Assembly: GCA_021397835.1 (NCBI GenBank)
Contig: JAJFZO010000896.1
Span: 3,078,501 to 3,142,500, forward strand
Direction of reading: 5' to 3'
DNA: 64,000 nt
From: Moringa oleifera
Lineage: Eukaryota; Streptophyta; Magnoliopsida; Brassicales; Moringaceae
Part shown: positions 47,908 to 59,640 of the stretch, one piece after another
How the letters are laid out: the number at the start of each line of letters is the position of its first letter
How positions within the stretch are numbered: the first letter of the stretch is position 1
Translations under genes and position numbers: made by a program
The notes under the pieces: generated by a model
The model's database searches: none
What the model saw: the letters and a program-made list of their open reading frames with translations, nothing else
What the model was told of the DNA's origin: nothing

Positions 47908-48269
47908 AGTTGAATCTTGAAGATTTTTGTACTCGTGACCATTATTGGATTTATATAGTTGAATTTTTAAGATTGTGTAATATTTTAACTCATGTATTGT
48001 AAATATAGAGTTTAATTATAACATCAAACTTTAGTGATCTTTTATTTTGTTTGTCTCTTATTACTTTTTTGGATTAGATTATTTTGAGTGTTTTCAGATA
48101 TGAAAGAAGTAATGACGATCTCTGTTAGAATGGTATTGAAGTGTATAACATAAAAATTTTGATTGCATATATATTGTGAAGAATTGCATTGATATATATG
48201 GATGATGTGAAAACAGGTTTTGGATAATTTGAATATAAAAATTTTTTATTTATTTTGAAATAATACAAA

Positions 48270-48587
48270 AAATACCTTTAATGGCTATCCCCTTTTAATG
48301 ATAGTTTCGTTGGAACTGTCATTAAAGAGTATCCCCTTTTAATGGCAGTTCTGTTTGAAACTGTCGTTAAAGGGTACCCCCTTTAACGACAGTTCTGTTG
48401 GAACTGTCATTAAAAAGTCACCCCTTTAATGACAGTTTCAATAGAATTGTCATTAAAAGGTAATGCTTTCAATGACAGTTCAATAACTGTCATTAAAACT
48501 TCTTCCCTTTAATGACATGAACAAAGATGACAATTTTACAACTGCCATTAAAAACCATTTTTAACTGTCATTAAAGCTTTTATTTGT
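48270..48587. repeat. Right subterminal repeat array of CACTA-D
   Basis: About seven hairpin units pair 'tttaatgacagtt' with 'aactgtcattaaa', separated by pyrimidine-rich spacers ('aagggtaccccc'). They end at the ...tatttgtagta terminus. This is the presumed binding site array. The stretch 47908-48269 between the protease stop and the array is AT-rich 3' sequence. Confidence 0.88.
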
Positions 48588-48599
48588 AGTAGTTATGCA

Positions 48600-50755
48600 T
48601 GATTAGTAATTGGTGAGTTGACCTAAAACGGGATCTTACCTAGGTTTTCAAGTCTTTAAAGACTTCTAGATTGTCTCTTAATGTTGATTTAAAAACAAAT
48701 TGGTACCTCTAGCCCATAATCACCTGCATAGGGCTGATTAGAAAGAAAACTCCCTCCCAAAGAGGTAAATGAACACAAGGTTCGACTTGAGTAAGGCGAC
48801 TAACATGGTAAGCATGAAGGCTAGGTACATTTCGAATATTGGTTACTCAAACCCTTTTAATAAAGGACGGTCACGAAGGATCTAGCCTTGGTGTAGAACT
48901 GATGCATGCATGATTATAAAGTCTATGTTTGTTTAATACATCAAAACATAAAAATAAAGAAAAAACAAGATAATATAAAGCACACAAGGGAATTAAGTTC
49001 AAACTCTTGGATTTTCATTAGATGAAAAAAAAAAAAAAACTTTTGGGTTTAACTTTTGATTTGACTCTATGAAACAAGAGATTATGGGTTCGATTCCCAA
49101 AAGAGTTGCCAAGCTGTCACAAGGGTCCTAGCAATGGACTGGGCACTCCATCCACCCGAAGTGAGAAATGTTGAAATTTTCTTTCTTTCTTTAGTTTGAT
49201 AAAAAAATAATAAATCTTGAAATTCATTTTGACTGACCCTTTAAAGAAAATTAAGAAAAACAAGAGTCATCATATATCTTTTTTATAGTGTGATTTGTCA
49301 CTAAAAATATTATTTAAATTTTTTTAAAAAAAAAATCTAAAGAAAGGGAAAAAACAAATTTATGGTACTAGTCAAACTTACCAAGAAAATTAGGTCCATG
49401 GGTCAATTACGTGTGAGGAAGAATTAGCACACTCATAAATGCTTAAAATTAGTACTAATTAAATGAAAAAAATATTCTTTTAGGTGCCATAAAAATAGAA
49501 TGAAACATGATTTCCATTCAAAGCAATACATAATTAATTACAGAGAAGACTTTTTAAGAATTTATGAATGATGAAAACTTTCAAGTGTAGTTATTGCAAT
49601 CTCTTGGGCTTTAAAACTATTTTAGTTTAAGACTCGAAGGATTGGCTTTTACCTAACCTCTGATCTCCAAAAGAATAAGAAGAAAGAATCTTTATTTTTT
49701 TTGAAGTTATCAATGAGCATTCAAGATGATGCATTTTTGGTGACAATCAAGGAGAGATGTTTAGATCAACTCCTATTTCCTTAAGATAAAATGGATTTGC
49801 TTAGAACTCTATATGAGGAAAGACTCCTATGCACACATCATTTTCAAATTCATTTTATGTAAAAAGGATGGGCACACGATATAAAATGATAGAGAAAGGA
49901 ACTCATTACAACAAGAAGATATCTTCAAGGAAGTATCAAGAGAACATTACGTTTCCATATATGGTTGAGTTAATTATAAGGAAAAGATTGTAGGATAGCT
50001 AAGTTTACTTACTGGCACAGCAAAACAACCATTTCTAGTTCATCAATAAAAGAACTTTCACACACTAGACTATATGTCAAACTCTTTGTGAAAAATAAGT
50101 GTTTTGCTTCTAAAGAGAAACTATTATCTCTAAAAACTCCTCTCCAAAGAGGTCTCTTAGTTAAAAGAAAAACTCTCTAAGAGAATTCTAAAAAAGTAGT
50201 CTCTAAGCCCAAAAGTCTTCCTCCTAAAAATTCATAATTCTCCTAAGGCTTTTATAGGTGTGGTCTCACAAAAAAATAGTAGGCGGATCCGCCATTGATC
50301 TTACAGGATATATGGTTCTTGTACTTTATGCACTTTTCCTTGGATCTATAACCTTTTAAACAGCTTTTGAAAATTTACAAAATAAACACATCATATGTCT
50401 TACTATTCATCTGGGTAACTTATTGTAGCTAAGGATCTTTCGAGGTTAGAATTGTTCCAAGTTTGGGTTTTGGTATAACAGACGACTCAATGATTGTTTA
50501 AGGATTTGCCATAGGTTAAGAAAGATATATGTTAGGATGAACGAAGGTCGAGAAAATCCATGCCTTCTCAGTGCCTAGTTAGCTTCCCACTGAGTTAGTT
50601 TAAAGAGTTTCTTTTCTGATACATTTAATATGTAGGTGCCAGCTCATGATTTTTCCTATAACCTAGGGATGCCAAAAGGTCACAGATTTTTGAAAGGGTG
50701 TCACTCCTTGGTTTTTTGAATGAATGATTACTGTATTTAAAAAGGGGAAGACTTC
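48600..50755 (-). repeat. Gypsy leader and probable LTR
   Basis: 48600-49190 holds non-coding leader-like sequence, including 'gggttcgattccc' (49084). 49190-49480 is alignable with 30000-30300 in the gypsy relic. Near 49484 the minus strand reads TGGCACC, which may be a decayed gypsy primer-binding site (TGGCGCC). Further right, the minus strand has CCTATAAAAGCCTTAGG (about 50248), a typical LTR TATA box. The LTR borders could not be fixed and no partner LTR was identified. Confidence 0.45.
50733..50748 (+). promoter_or_regulatory. TATA-like box before Transposase_28-like copy 3
   Basis: 'ctgtatttaaaaagggg' lies about 30 bp upstream of the first plus-strand open frame (50764). Together with the minus-strand TATA near 50248 it gives two divergent promoters about 490 bp apart. 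Confidence 0.35.
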
Positions 50756-51324
50756 TCTTCACCTTGCTTTATCTCATGCAAAGCCTCGAGACTCTCTTTC
50801 GACAAACCCAATATCTGCATTTTTTTGTCTTTAAAAAATTCATCCTCTCATTAGGTGAGTCCCTATATCTTTTCTTTGCATTTAAGTACATGGCTAGAAA
50901 TTTAAGACCTTCTTCTTACACTTCTGAGTATTTAGATTGGGTGAGAAATAATATTTCTAACCCTAAGTTAGTCTAGCTAGAGATCCCTTTTCCTTCTTAT
51001 CAACCATGGACCCATCGTGAGTGGTAGGTTATGGTTTTTAATGATAGCTTTTAGGGAGGACAGGACTGCCGATTCAACCTTTCTTCTAGAACATCTGTCA
51101 TCAATTTAAGATTTCTCCTTCCTAATTTACACCTAATGCTTGACATTATAGGGTGGCTTTTATGTCATAACTCTTTTCCATGAGTTATGTAGATCTTTCA
51201 GTAGCCTTGTTCATCAAAATTTTTAAGTTACAGGTAAATAAAAATGATAAGAATTCTAATTTCAAAATTTACTATTTTGGTAGCATTAAGCCCAAACTAT
51301 TTTTCGAAGGTCTACCTTCGAAAA

Positions 51325-53184
51325 ATAAAAACTTGCCTAAAAAAATTTCTGGGCTTCTTGGCCCACAATGTAGCCTTATCTAAATATCTAGAGCAAGACG
51401 CCTCGAAAAGTAACGCCAAACTAAGGTTCACCCCGACCTGATGGTAATTTTTTAGGTGCGCTTAGTTCAACGGGTTGTAAATAGCTTTAAAAACCACAAA
51501 CAATATTGGGATAACAGTGGTTAAAGCCATGAGATCCTGGTATAGGATCTTTAGGTTTGATAGGACTTTCCAATACATAAAGGATGCGTCGAGCTTGGGT
51601 TCTAAAGAGGGGGAGCTCTCTTCCCACCTCTCAAATCTAATTATTAATTCTAAACAAACACCAAATACCAAACTCGAACTGGATGTAAATCCTAATGAAG
51701 GAACACATTTTAGCTTGTCATTAATCCTCCTTCTCTCGATGTGATCTCTCGAGCTGATGCCACGTTAACTCTCATTGTTGTTTTATTTTGTATTTCCAAT
51801 GTTTTATCTTTTGCTTGCTACTAATCTTTACATGTTCTATATTTTTAGATCCCAAAATAATGGCTTCCCAATGAAATCTTCCTTCAATAACTAAAAGCCA
51901 ACTCTAAGAGGCGATAGATATTACCCTTGGAAGAAATGCCTTTACAGTGGGTTCTAATGCTGATGCTACTATTAAACCATAACAACAGGGTCAGTCTTCA
52001 TGAGTCACCCCAAAAAGAAAAGAAAGCAGGCTTAGGCTAATTGATGGTACCCCTACTATAAAAAAAAAAAAAAAGGAAAGATGATTATTGCTGCCTTTCT
52101 AGCAAGCAAAAAGAAAGGGAAAAGGGACCACCTTAGAGATCGGGGTGCTAGGGATACACTCTTGATGCCTTTGAGTAGACCACTTCTTATCCCCAACGAG
52201 GACAATTTTATACTAGTATGGGATCTTCTAACTAAGGGTTCTTTAAATCATTCGAATAAAAACTTGCCTAAAAAAATTTCTGGGCTTCTTGGCCCACAAT
52301 GTAGCCTTATCTAAATATCTAGAGCAAGACGCCTCGAAAAGTAACGCCAAACTAAGGTTCACCCCGACCTGATGGTAATTTTTTAGGTGCGCTTAGTTCA
52401 ACGGGTTGTAAATAGCTTTAAAAACCACAAACAATATTGGGATAACAGTGGTTAAAGCCATGAGATCCTGGTATAGGATCTTTAGGTTTGATAGGACTTT
52501 CCAATACATAAAGGATGCGTCGAGCTTGGGTTCTAAAGAGGGGGAGCTCTCTTCCCACCTCTCAAATCTAATTATTAATTCTAAACAAACACCAAATACC
52601 AAACTCGAACTGGATGTAAATCCTAATGAAGGAACACATTTTTTGTCATTAATCCTCCTTCTCTCGATGTGATCTCTCGAGCTGATGCCACGTTAACTCT
52701 CATTGTTGTTTTATTTTGTATTTCCAATGTTTTATCTTTTGCTTGCTACTAATCTTTACATGTTCTATATTTTTAGATCCCAAAATAATGGCTTCCCAAT
52801 GAAATCTTCCTTCAATAACTAAAAGCCAACTCTAAGAGGCGATAGATATTACCCTTGGAAGAAATGCCTTTACAGTGGGTTCTAATGCTGATGCTACTAT
52901 TAAACCATAACAACAGGGTCAGTCTTCATGAGTCACCCCAAAAAGAAAAGAAAGCAGGCTTAGGCTAATTGATGGTACCCCTACTATAAAAAAAAAAAAA
53001 AAAGGAAAGATGATTATTGCTGCCTTTCTAGCAAGCAAAAAGAAAGGGAAAAGGGACCACCTTAGAGATCGGGGTGCTAGGGATACACTCTTGATGCCTT
53101 TGAGTAGACCACTTCTTATCCCCAACGAGGACAATTTTATACTAGTATGGGATCTTCTAACTAAGGGTTCTTTAAATCATTCGA
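51325..53184 (+). repeat. Tandem direct duplication of about 930 bp
   Basis: Copy 1 (51325-52255) and copy 2 (52256-53184) are head to tail and almost identical. The only differences I see are a 3-bp deletion (agc near 51716) and one base in a poly-A run (15 versus 16). TTCGA occurs at the left border (51317-51321), the junction (52251-52255) and the right end (53180-53184), suggesting microhomology. Such identity implies a very recent event or an assembly artefact. Confidence 0.92.
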
Positions 53185-54696
53185 GCTTGGTTCAAAAGTG
53201 GCTTTGCAAATCCATCTTCCCCTAAGATCTAAAGAAGTTGGAAGAAGAAAATAACAATACCTTTTTACGAAACACCATGATAAGCTTTAGCGATGTAAGT
53301 ATTACTTGCTTGATCTTGTCATAGTAATGAACTTCGTTCATATTGGTGAATTTTTGATCAATTCCCTTTCCTTATTCTTGTAGTTCACTCAAAAAATAGT
53401 TGTACTCACGACCAAATATAATCAAACCAACATAGATCTTCATCATTCCATGAAGGAGGCTAGTGTTCCTAATAATTTTACAACAGAAGCAATCAATAAA
53501 GAGCACATCTATGTCACTAAAGCTGAGATGTTGAAGCATTTGTTGGCCAAGGTTGAAGCTAAGATGAATAATTCTAAAATAGAACTGGCTCAGGTTCAAG
53601 CTACTCTAAAGGTAAGGACAAGCCATGCTAAGAATGAGTTTATCCTCCACCATCGAGATGAGTTAAGGGTGGCTAAAGATATGGGTGAGCATTCGGTTAT
53701 TTCGGTTCATTCGGTTTGAAAATTTTAAAAACCGAATTAACCGAGATTTTTATAAATTAACCGAAACTGACCGAATTTAAAAGATAACTGAATTAACCGA
53801 ACCAAATTTTTTTCAATCGGTTTAATCGGTTATCGAATAAACCGAATAAATCAAAAATTTATTTAGGTTCAAATTTTATATTTTTTACTTTTAAACTATT
53901 TTAAATCTTAATAACAATTTACAAATTAAAAATATATGATATATCATTAACAATCTGTTGATATAGATGAAAAATATAATTAAACTTTACTCTAATAATA
54001 TTTTCATATATACTTACATGAAAATCGGCATCTTTAATATATAAAAATGAAAATTTTTTATACATCAATAACAACTTTTAGAATATAAAAACTTTTATTC
54101 ATAAAAAAAATTATCTAAATACAACTGGTATACGATACATTAGCATTTATCAAATTAACAACATCAAAAGGAATATTTTATTGGAATTGCAATTCTTGTT
54201 TTTTTTTATTTTGCCTTTAATTCCTTCAAAAAGTTTTTTTCAACTAATCCAATGCCTGAAAAGCAAAAAAAAAAAAAAAACATGTGTAAAAATGTCAAAA
54301 AAGAAATAAGTGCATTCTTATATATTGATATGACAAAAACTTACCCAAATGAAGCTCTTCCTAAATGAGTTGATATGATACTGCAAAAATATTATATGAT
54401 AAGATTATATGCAAACAATATTTAGGCTTCACATATAACATCTTAATAACTAATATTTCTCTTTTATGATAATCAATCAATAAAAAAATCAAAAAATAAA
54501 AATCTATCCATCACCAAAATCTCAACTATATAAGATATGAAACTAATAGTGATAAAAGAAATTACCTTGAAATAACAATACACTTTCACACTAATCAATT
54601 GTAGCATCCAATGCAATTTTTGACAAATCCATAAACACATAATCAAATTTGGTATTAAGAAAAATGGTATTAAGCTTATCCAATAAAGATTAGTAA

Positions 54697-56772
54697 TTAA
54701 AAAATATAAAATAAACAAATAAACAAATAAACAAAATAATTACCCATATCAAGTTTCTCAAGCTCTACCAAGTCCTCTTCAATGGCATCGAAACATGAAG
54801 ATCCACGTAACCAATCTTGAGCACAAATAAGGGTTTGTACAAGTTTAGGAGTTAATGAACTCCTATATGTATCAAGTACACGTCCGTCGGTGCTAAAAGC
54901 AAATTTAGAAGCAACCGTAGATATAAGAGCTGCCAATACATCACGAGCCATATGAAAAAGAATAGAAAACCTATGACTATTAAGTTTCCACCAATCAAGA
55001 ATATCAAAGTTATCATCATCTTTTGCATCCTCTTCACTTAAAAATCTATCCAATTCTAATTTATTTTCTTCTTTTTCGATCTCTTTCTTATATCTCTTGA
55101 ACTTAGATAAAAGAACTTGTCTCTCCTTTTCCAATCCTAATTCATTTCCCTATGCAATTTGGCTTACTTGACTGCTTTTACCAACTTCTTTATGTTGAGG
55201 TTGCAAACTTCTTTTGTACTCACCAAACAACTCTTCAACTGCTTTTTTCACATTACTAGTCATCATTGAAGCTTGTTCCATATCATACATTTCCAAAAAG
55301 CAAAAGTTGACAAACTCAAGCTTTTTTCTAGGATCAAGAATAGAAGCAGCATAAAGTAGTATATTCATCTTCTCCACATTTTTCCAATACTTATCAAACT
55401 TATCTTTCATTTTCTTTGCCATTACATTTAATTCAATATCAGAATGTGTTTCTCAATTGTGCAAAGTAGCATAAACATTACAAATATCATCAAGAAAACT
55501 ATTGGAGGTGACATATGAAGAACCTGAAACTTTGGTTGTTAGTTCATAAAATTGTTGCAAGAAAAGACAAAACCTCCTAATAGTTTCCCAATCCTTTTTT
55601 TCAAGCAACCCATCTGCCATTATTAACTCATTTCTATAATGCAGATCAATATCATCAAAAACCTCAAAAACATTCTCAAATTTTTGAGCTGCATCCAACA
55701 TCAAGTAAGTGGAGTTCTACCTAGTGCTAATATCCAAACACAACAAACTTTTGCTTTCAATTTTTTCAACTAAAGCACATTCTTTAAATTTGGCCAACCT
55801 TGCAGGTGATTGTTTCACATATTTAACAGCCCCTCTAACCCGTGCAATTGACTCATTCATTTCTTTCTATCCATCTGTAACAATGAGATTAAGAATGTGC
55901 ACAATGCATCTTAAATGAAGATTTTTTCCTTCTTGAATGCAAGTTCCCAAATTATTCAATCTTTTCTTTAAGTATGAGATTGCAACATCATTAGAACTAG
56001 CATTATCAACTGTAACAGTAAAAATCTGATCAATCCCTCAATCACGCAAACATTTCTCAATGACTTTTCCGATGGCCTCAGCTCTATGACTAGAAATAGG
56101 ACAAAAGTTTAATATTCTTTTGTTCAATTTTCAATCTTTATCAATAAAATGAGCCGTAAGACACAAATAATTAATTCTTTGCACTGAAGTCCATGTGTCT
56201 GTGGTGAGAGATACTCTCACTCTAGATGATCTTAAAAACTGTTTCAGTTTAACTTTTTCATCATTATAAAGTTGATAACAATCTCTAGCTATAGTCCATC
56301 GTGAAGGCATACGAAACTTAGGACATGCAAGTGACATGCAACACCGAAAACCTTTACCATCCACAAATTTGAAAGGTAATTCATCCATAATGATCATCTC
56401 AGCTATACCCTTTCTAATGGCATCTTGATTGAACTTCCAACTACCTAAAGATCCATCTCTCCCGGATTCAAAAACCAATTCAGTTTGACTAGAATCAACA
56501 CTAACATTTGTTCTCTTCTTACAAGTACCCATATGAGCTTTCAATACAGTTGTTCCATTTCTTCTAGGGTCAGCAAAAAACTCCCTATCACAATAATTAC
56601 ATCTGGCTTTATGCTTACCTTGTTCATCAAAAAATTTGGTGAAGTGTTCCCAAACTTCTGATCTGGGCTTAAACGCTTTCCTTTTCAATTTAGAACTTGC
56701 AGATGATGGATGAATTGAATCTGGTTGTGTGGCATTAGGCACAGGATCTACATCATTACTCCTAGTTGACAT
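54697..56772 (-). pseudogene. BED-finger hAT transposase (RICESLEEPER-like)
   Basis: One continuous reading frame of about 690 codons starts MSTRSNDVDPVPN at 56772. It has a BED zinc finger (VWEHFTKFFDEQGKHKARCNYC ending in HMGTC; only key residues are implied here), the RNase-H-like catalytic segments (LTTDTWTSVQRINYL; FTVTVDNASSNDVAI) and the C-terminal dimerisation region (KFAFSTDGRVLDTYRSSL, AQDWLRGSS). There is no frameshift. Six stops break it, at 56131, 56038, 55867, 55717, 55453 and 55150. Three fall at conserved Trp codons (DKD-stop-KL, LRD-stop-GID, STR-stop-NST). The frame ends at 54697. It would encode the cut-and-paste transposase; this copy is dead but young in structure. Confidence 0.93.
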
Positions 56773-57299
56773 CTTTTAATTTTTGAAGTAAATAACAATT
56801 AAAAATAGTTAGTAATAATACTTTTCAATAGTTAGATAAAATTCTAAAACATTTAATAGTAATACTACATTACACAAAAATTCATTTCAATAGTAATAGT
56901 TAATACCACTACCTTTCAAAATATGATTATGAATTACTACAAAAAAACATAATTAAAAACTTTAAATTATATCAAGAAAGATTCAAAGAGAAAATATAAA
57001 GCAAAAATAAAATGAATTAAAAAAATTAACTCTTTAATTTTCAACACTGGGATTATTTTGCCTTACATGTCATAGCTAATACATACCACATATATAAAGA
57101 AAAAGTGTTAATACATAGAACAATTTATAATACTTACCCAAATACAAAAAGGGAATCCACAAAATGATCTAATTTTTAATTTTAAGTGTAATTGTTACAA
57201 ATTAGGATTTGAAAAATTGAAAGATTAAAGAGCAAGATAGTGCATGCTACTATTGGAATAATTAAAATTGAAAAGAAAGAAGATTTGGCATAAAGGAAT

Positions 57300-57720
57300 A
57301 CCGAATGCGTATGGGTGGCGTGGGTCTGGCTGTGATGCTGCTGATTCTCCAAGATAGATGAACACAACCACACGGTGCACGGATTAAGTTACGGTTACGA
57401 CTTCTTAAGTTGAAAGAAAAGAAAAAGAGGAAGTGTGGCTGCGTTGTGGCTACGACGTTACTATCAGAAAGATTCAAATTGGAGAGAAAGAAAATCAGAT
57501 CTAAGCAATTGAGTGGTTTGATCGATTACCGAATACGTGCGTGGTGTGAGTGTGGCTGCGATGTTACTCTCGGGAGGATTCAAATTGAAGAGAAAGAAGA
57601 TCAAGCCTAAGGGATTAAGCGGTTTAATTGATTACCTATACCGAATATGTGCGTCGTGTCGATGGCTGCGGCAATTTTGATTCTCAAAACTTCGAAAGAT
57701 AGATGGGCATGGTGAGTTAG
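57300..57720. repeat. Tandem repeats of about 110 bp upstream of the hAT transposase
   Basis: Three to four imperfect units carry 'ccgaatacgtgcgtggtgtg', 'ggctgcgatgttact' and 'gattcaaattgaagagaaag' (for example near 57301, 57530 and 57640). They are richer in GC and CpG than the flanks. They lie 0.5-0.9 kb upstream of the minus-strand transposase start, where a promoter or 5' UTR is expected. Confidence 0.75.
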
Positions 57721-58569
57721 TGACAGGTTAGGTTAGGGTTTGTCAAATACTCAAATTGAAAAAAAAGGAAGAAGACTGTTTATTTGTTTTCCCCGATTGC
57801 TCAATCCCAATTTGCCCTTTTAAAAAGTAATTGAAAGAAAAAAAATTAATTATATATTTAATTAATAAAATTAATTAATTATTAAAATTAAAAATCAATT
57901 TTTCGGTTAATTCGGTTTTAAAAAAATTTAACTAAAATTAACCAAAAAAATCAAAAAAAATTGATTTTTAAATTATTTTATAACCGAAAACTGAAAAAAC
58001 CTAATTGAATTAATCGAAATTAATTCGATTTTTCGATTTTTTTGGTTTTAACCGAATTTTGCTCACCCCTAGCTAAAGAACAATCTCAATATCAAGCCAT
58101 TAATTAGTTCAGATTCTTAAAGACTTATAAAGTTAAGAGATCAAGGAACAAGCCTTTTGCCTTTACTAGTTAATCAGAAAGTACATAGTTGAGAAGATTC
58201 AAGGCCAATATCCTAACCTTGGCCTTTTATTGGTGCAAGTGGCTCCTCCCTCAAAAACTTCTTTGGTTTATTTTGAGGATCTAGATGTCTTTCTAATTGA
58301 TCTAGAAGAGATGACTGAGAGATTAACTAAAGAAAGGCCATCGCCACTACTATTGGAAGAAGCTCTTGTTCTCGAAGTTACCGCAGAGCCAAATGTGTTA
58401 AACTTGAAGCTGGTCCTAAAGTTTAAGTTTGTAATTCTTTCCTTGTTTCCTTCTTTTCTTTTTGGATGTACAAACTTTATTTTATGTAATGAAATTTCTC
58501 TTATCAAGTCATCTTCACTAGTACTTACAATAGCTAGAATAACGCCCAAACATGGACTGATGTTATTGT

Positions 58570-59640
58570 AATATTGGTTTGAGAACTATTAATTCCTTAA
58601 TCAAACCCTGATATGAGTGCCTGATATTCCAAACTCGATGAATCAATGCTAGATGAGAGAATCTTGATGAAAGAAACACCTAATCTGAGCTTAATCTCGA
58701 TGATTGGAGGATCTTAACAAATTTTTAAAGCTTTAATCCTAATAAAAGGATCTCAACAAAGCGAATCCCAATGCTAGATCAAAAATCTCAATTCATAAGA
58801 CTCCCAATGAATTGAAGGGAACACCAATGACATAAATCTTGATGAATCAGTTGACTCTAGACCCGATAAAGCAAATCCTAATCATCGACTATATCAAAAA
58901 TCTTGATGTCCTAATATATCCATCTAGATGAAAATGACTTTTAATTTAAGCCAAGTTGCATTGGTTACAAGGTCCTGATTTTAGATTGATTCAAGGACAG
59001 TCATAAGTGGAAAATCTGATGAGAAATTGCTTAAAGTCTCAACTTTAAGCCACTAATTAGGGATATATTTTTGATGAGGTCAATTTTCTATGAGCAATAT
59101 TAAGATTCAACATAGACAATCCCGACCTTATGGATCATCATGAGCAATCATTAAAATAAACAATGACCCTAATGATAGATATTGTAATCCCAATCATTCA
59201 AGCCTAGAATGAGCTTTTCATCTTCTATGGTGAGTTTGCACATAAAAGGCATTTAAAAACATTGAATTAGAAGTTGTAGATCTCTTAGAAGTAACTTAAG
59301 GATACTAGAAGATTGTAGGAGCTTTAGAATGATACATAGGATACGCGAAGTGAATAGGGCACATGTGCTTCGTTCTCCAAGGAGCAGCATCTAGTGCACA
59401 TTGATCCTTTTGGTACCTCAAAATTTTCAAGATTTTGGTGGGTTTTCACTACTAAAATCACTTATAAATAGATCCAAGATTAAAAAGAAAAGGACCTATT
59501 CATTTTTTATCATAGAAAGCAAAAATTAGCTTTTACTTCTTATATTCGTGAGTGTTTAAGCTTTCAATTCTATTACTAATGGATTGGAGAGAATTATAAG
59601 TTTTGGTAGGAAAAAAACAAGTGTAAATTATTGTAATTAA
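58570..59640 (+). other. LTR-like non-coding sequence with a TATA box
   Basis: No coding region is seen. Repeated phrases ('atcttgatgaa', 'aatctcgatga', 'cccgataaagcaaatcc') suggest decayed short repeats. 'aaatcacttataaatagatcc' at about 59464-59484 is a strong plus-strand TATA element followed by a transcript-like leader. It could be an LTR, or the right edge of the gypsy-derived block, but no partner repeat was found. Confidence 0.35.

Larger units (their letters stand above)
40386..48587 (+). mobile_element. CACTA-D: TNP2/Ulp1-type CACTA
   Basis: Gene order on the plus strand is tandem-repeat leader, TNP2 (41235-44575), Transposase_24/Ulp1 gene (44750-47907) and right subterminal repeats (48270-48587). 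The right end reads ...agcttttatttgtagta, close to a CACTA terminus (inverse TACTACAAATAAAAGC). The outermost base is off consensus and no target duplication could be shown because the left terminus is missing. Coding sequence is of the same subfamily as CACTA-B, in the opposite orientation, but the subterminal repeats differ. Confidence 0.8.
53680..58071. mobile_element. hAT transposon, complete ends
   Basis: The element is 4392 bp, flanked by the 8-bp target duplication GCTAAAGA (53672-53679 and 58072-58079), diagnostic of hAT. The terminal inverted repeats are TATGGGTGAGCA and the inverse TAGGGGTGAGCA. Both ends are packed with AACCGAA/TTCGGTT repeats. A single minus-strand transposase (54697-56772) is the only coding region. 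It is inserted inside Transposase_28-like copy 3. Confidence 0.95.
50764..58460 (+). pseudogene. Transposase_28-like coiled-coil ORF, copy 3, split by hAT
   Basis: This is the longest copy. The first frame at 50764-50976 includes SSYTSEYLDWVRNNI. The domain follows at 51180-51360 (ALFIKIFKLQVNKNDKN, YYFGSIKPKLFFEGLPS, KNLPKKISGLLG). The middle part is tandemly duplicated (51325-53184). The coiled coil lies at 53440-53679 (AEMLKHLLAKVEAKMNN, KIELAQVQATLKVRT). The hAT (53680-58071) interrupts it. The rest, 58072-58460, resumes with AKEQSQYQA and ESTYLRRFKANI, the usual family tail. The unrelated N-terminal domain and coiled coil are typical of antisense ORFs in Tat-type gypsy elements; function unknown. 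Stops remain even after mentally removing the hAT and the duplication. Confidence 0.6.

Noticed and set aside
49070..49110. tRNA-like sequence 'gggttcgattccc'
   Set aside because: Only a T-loop-like core is present; no acceptor, D or anticodon stems can be formed.
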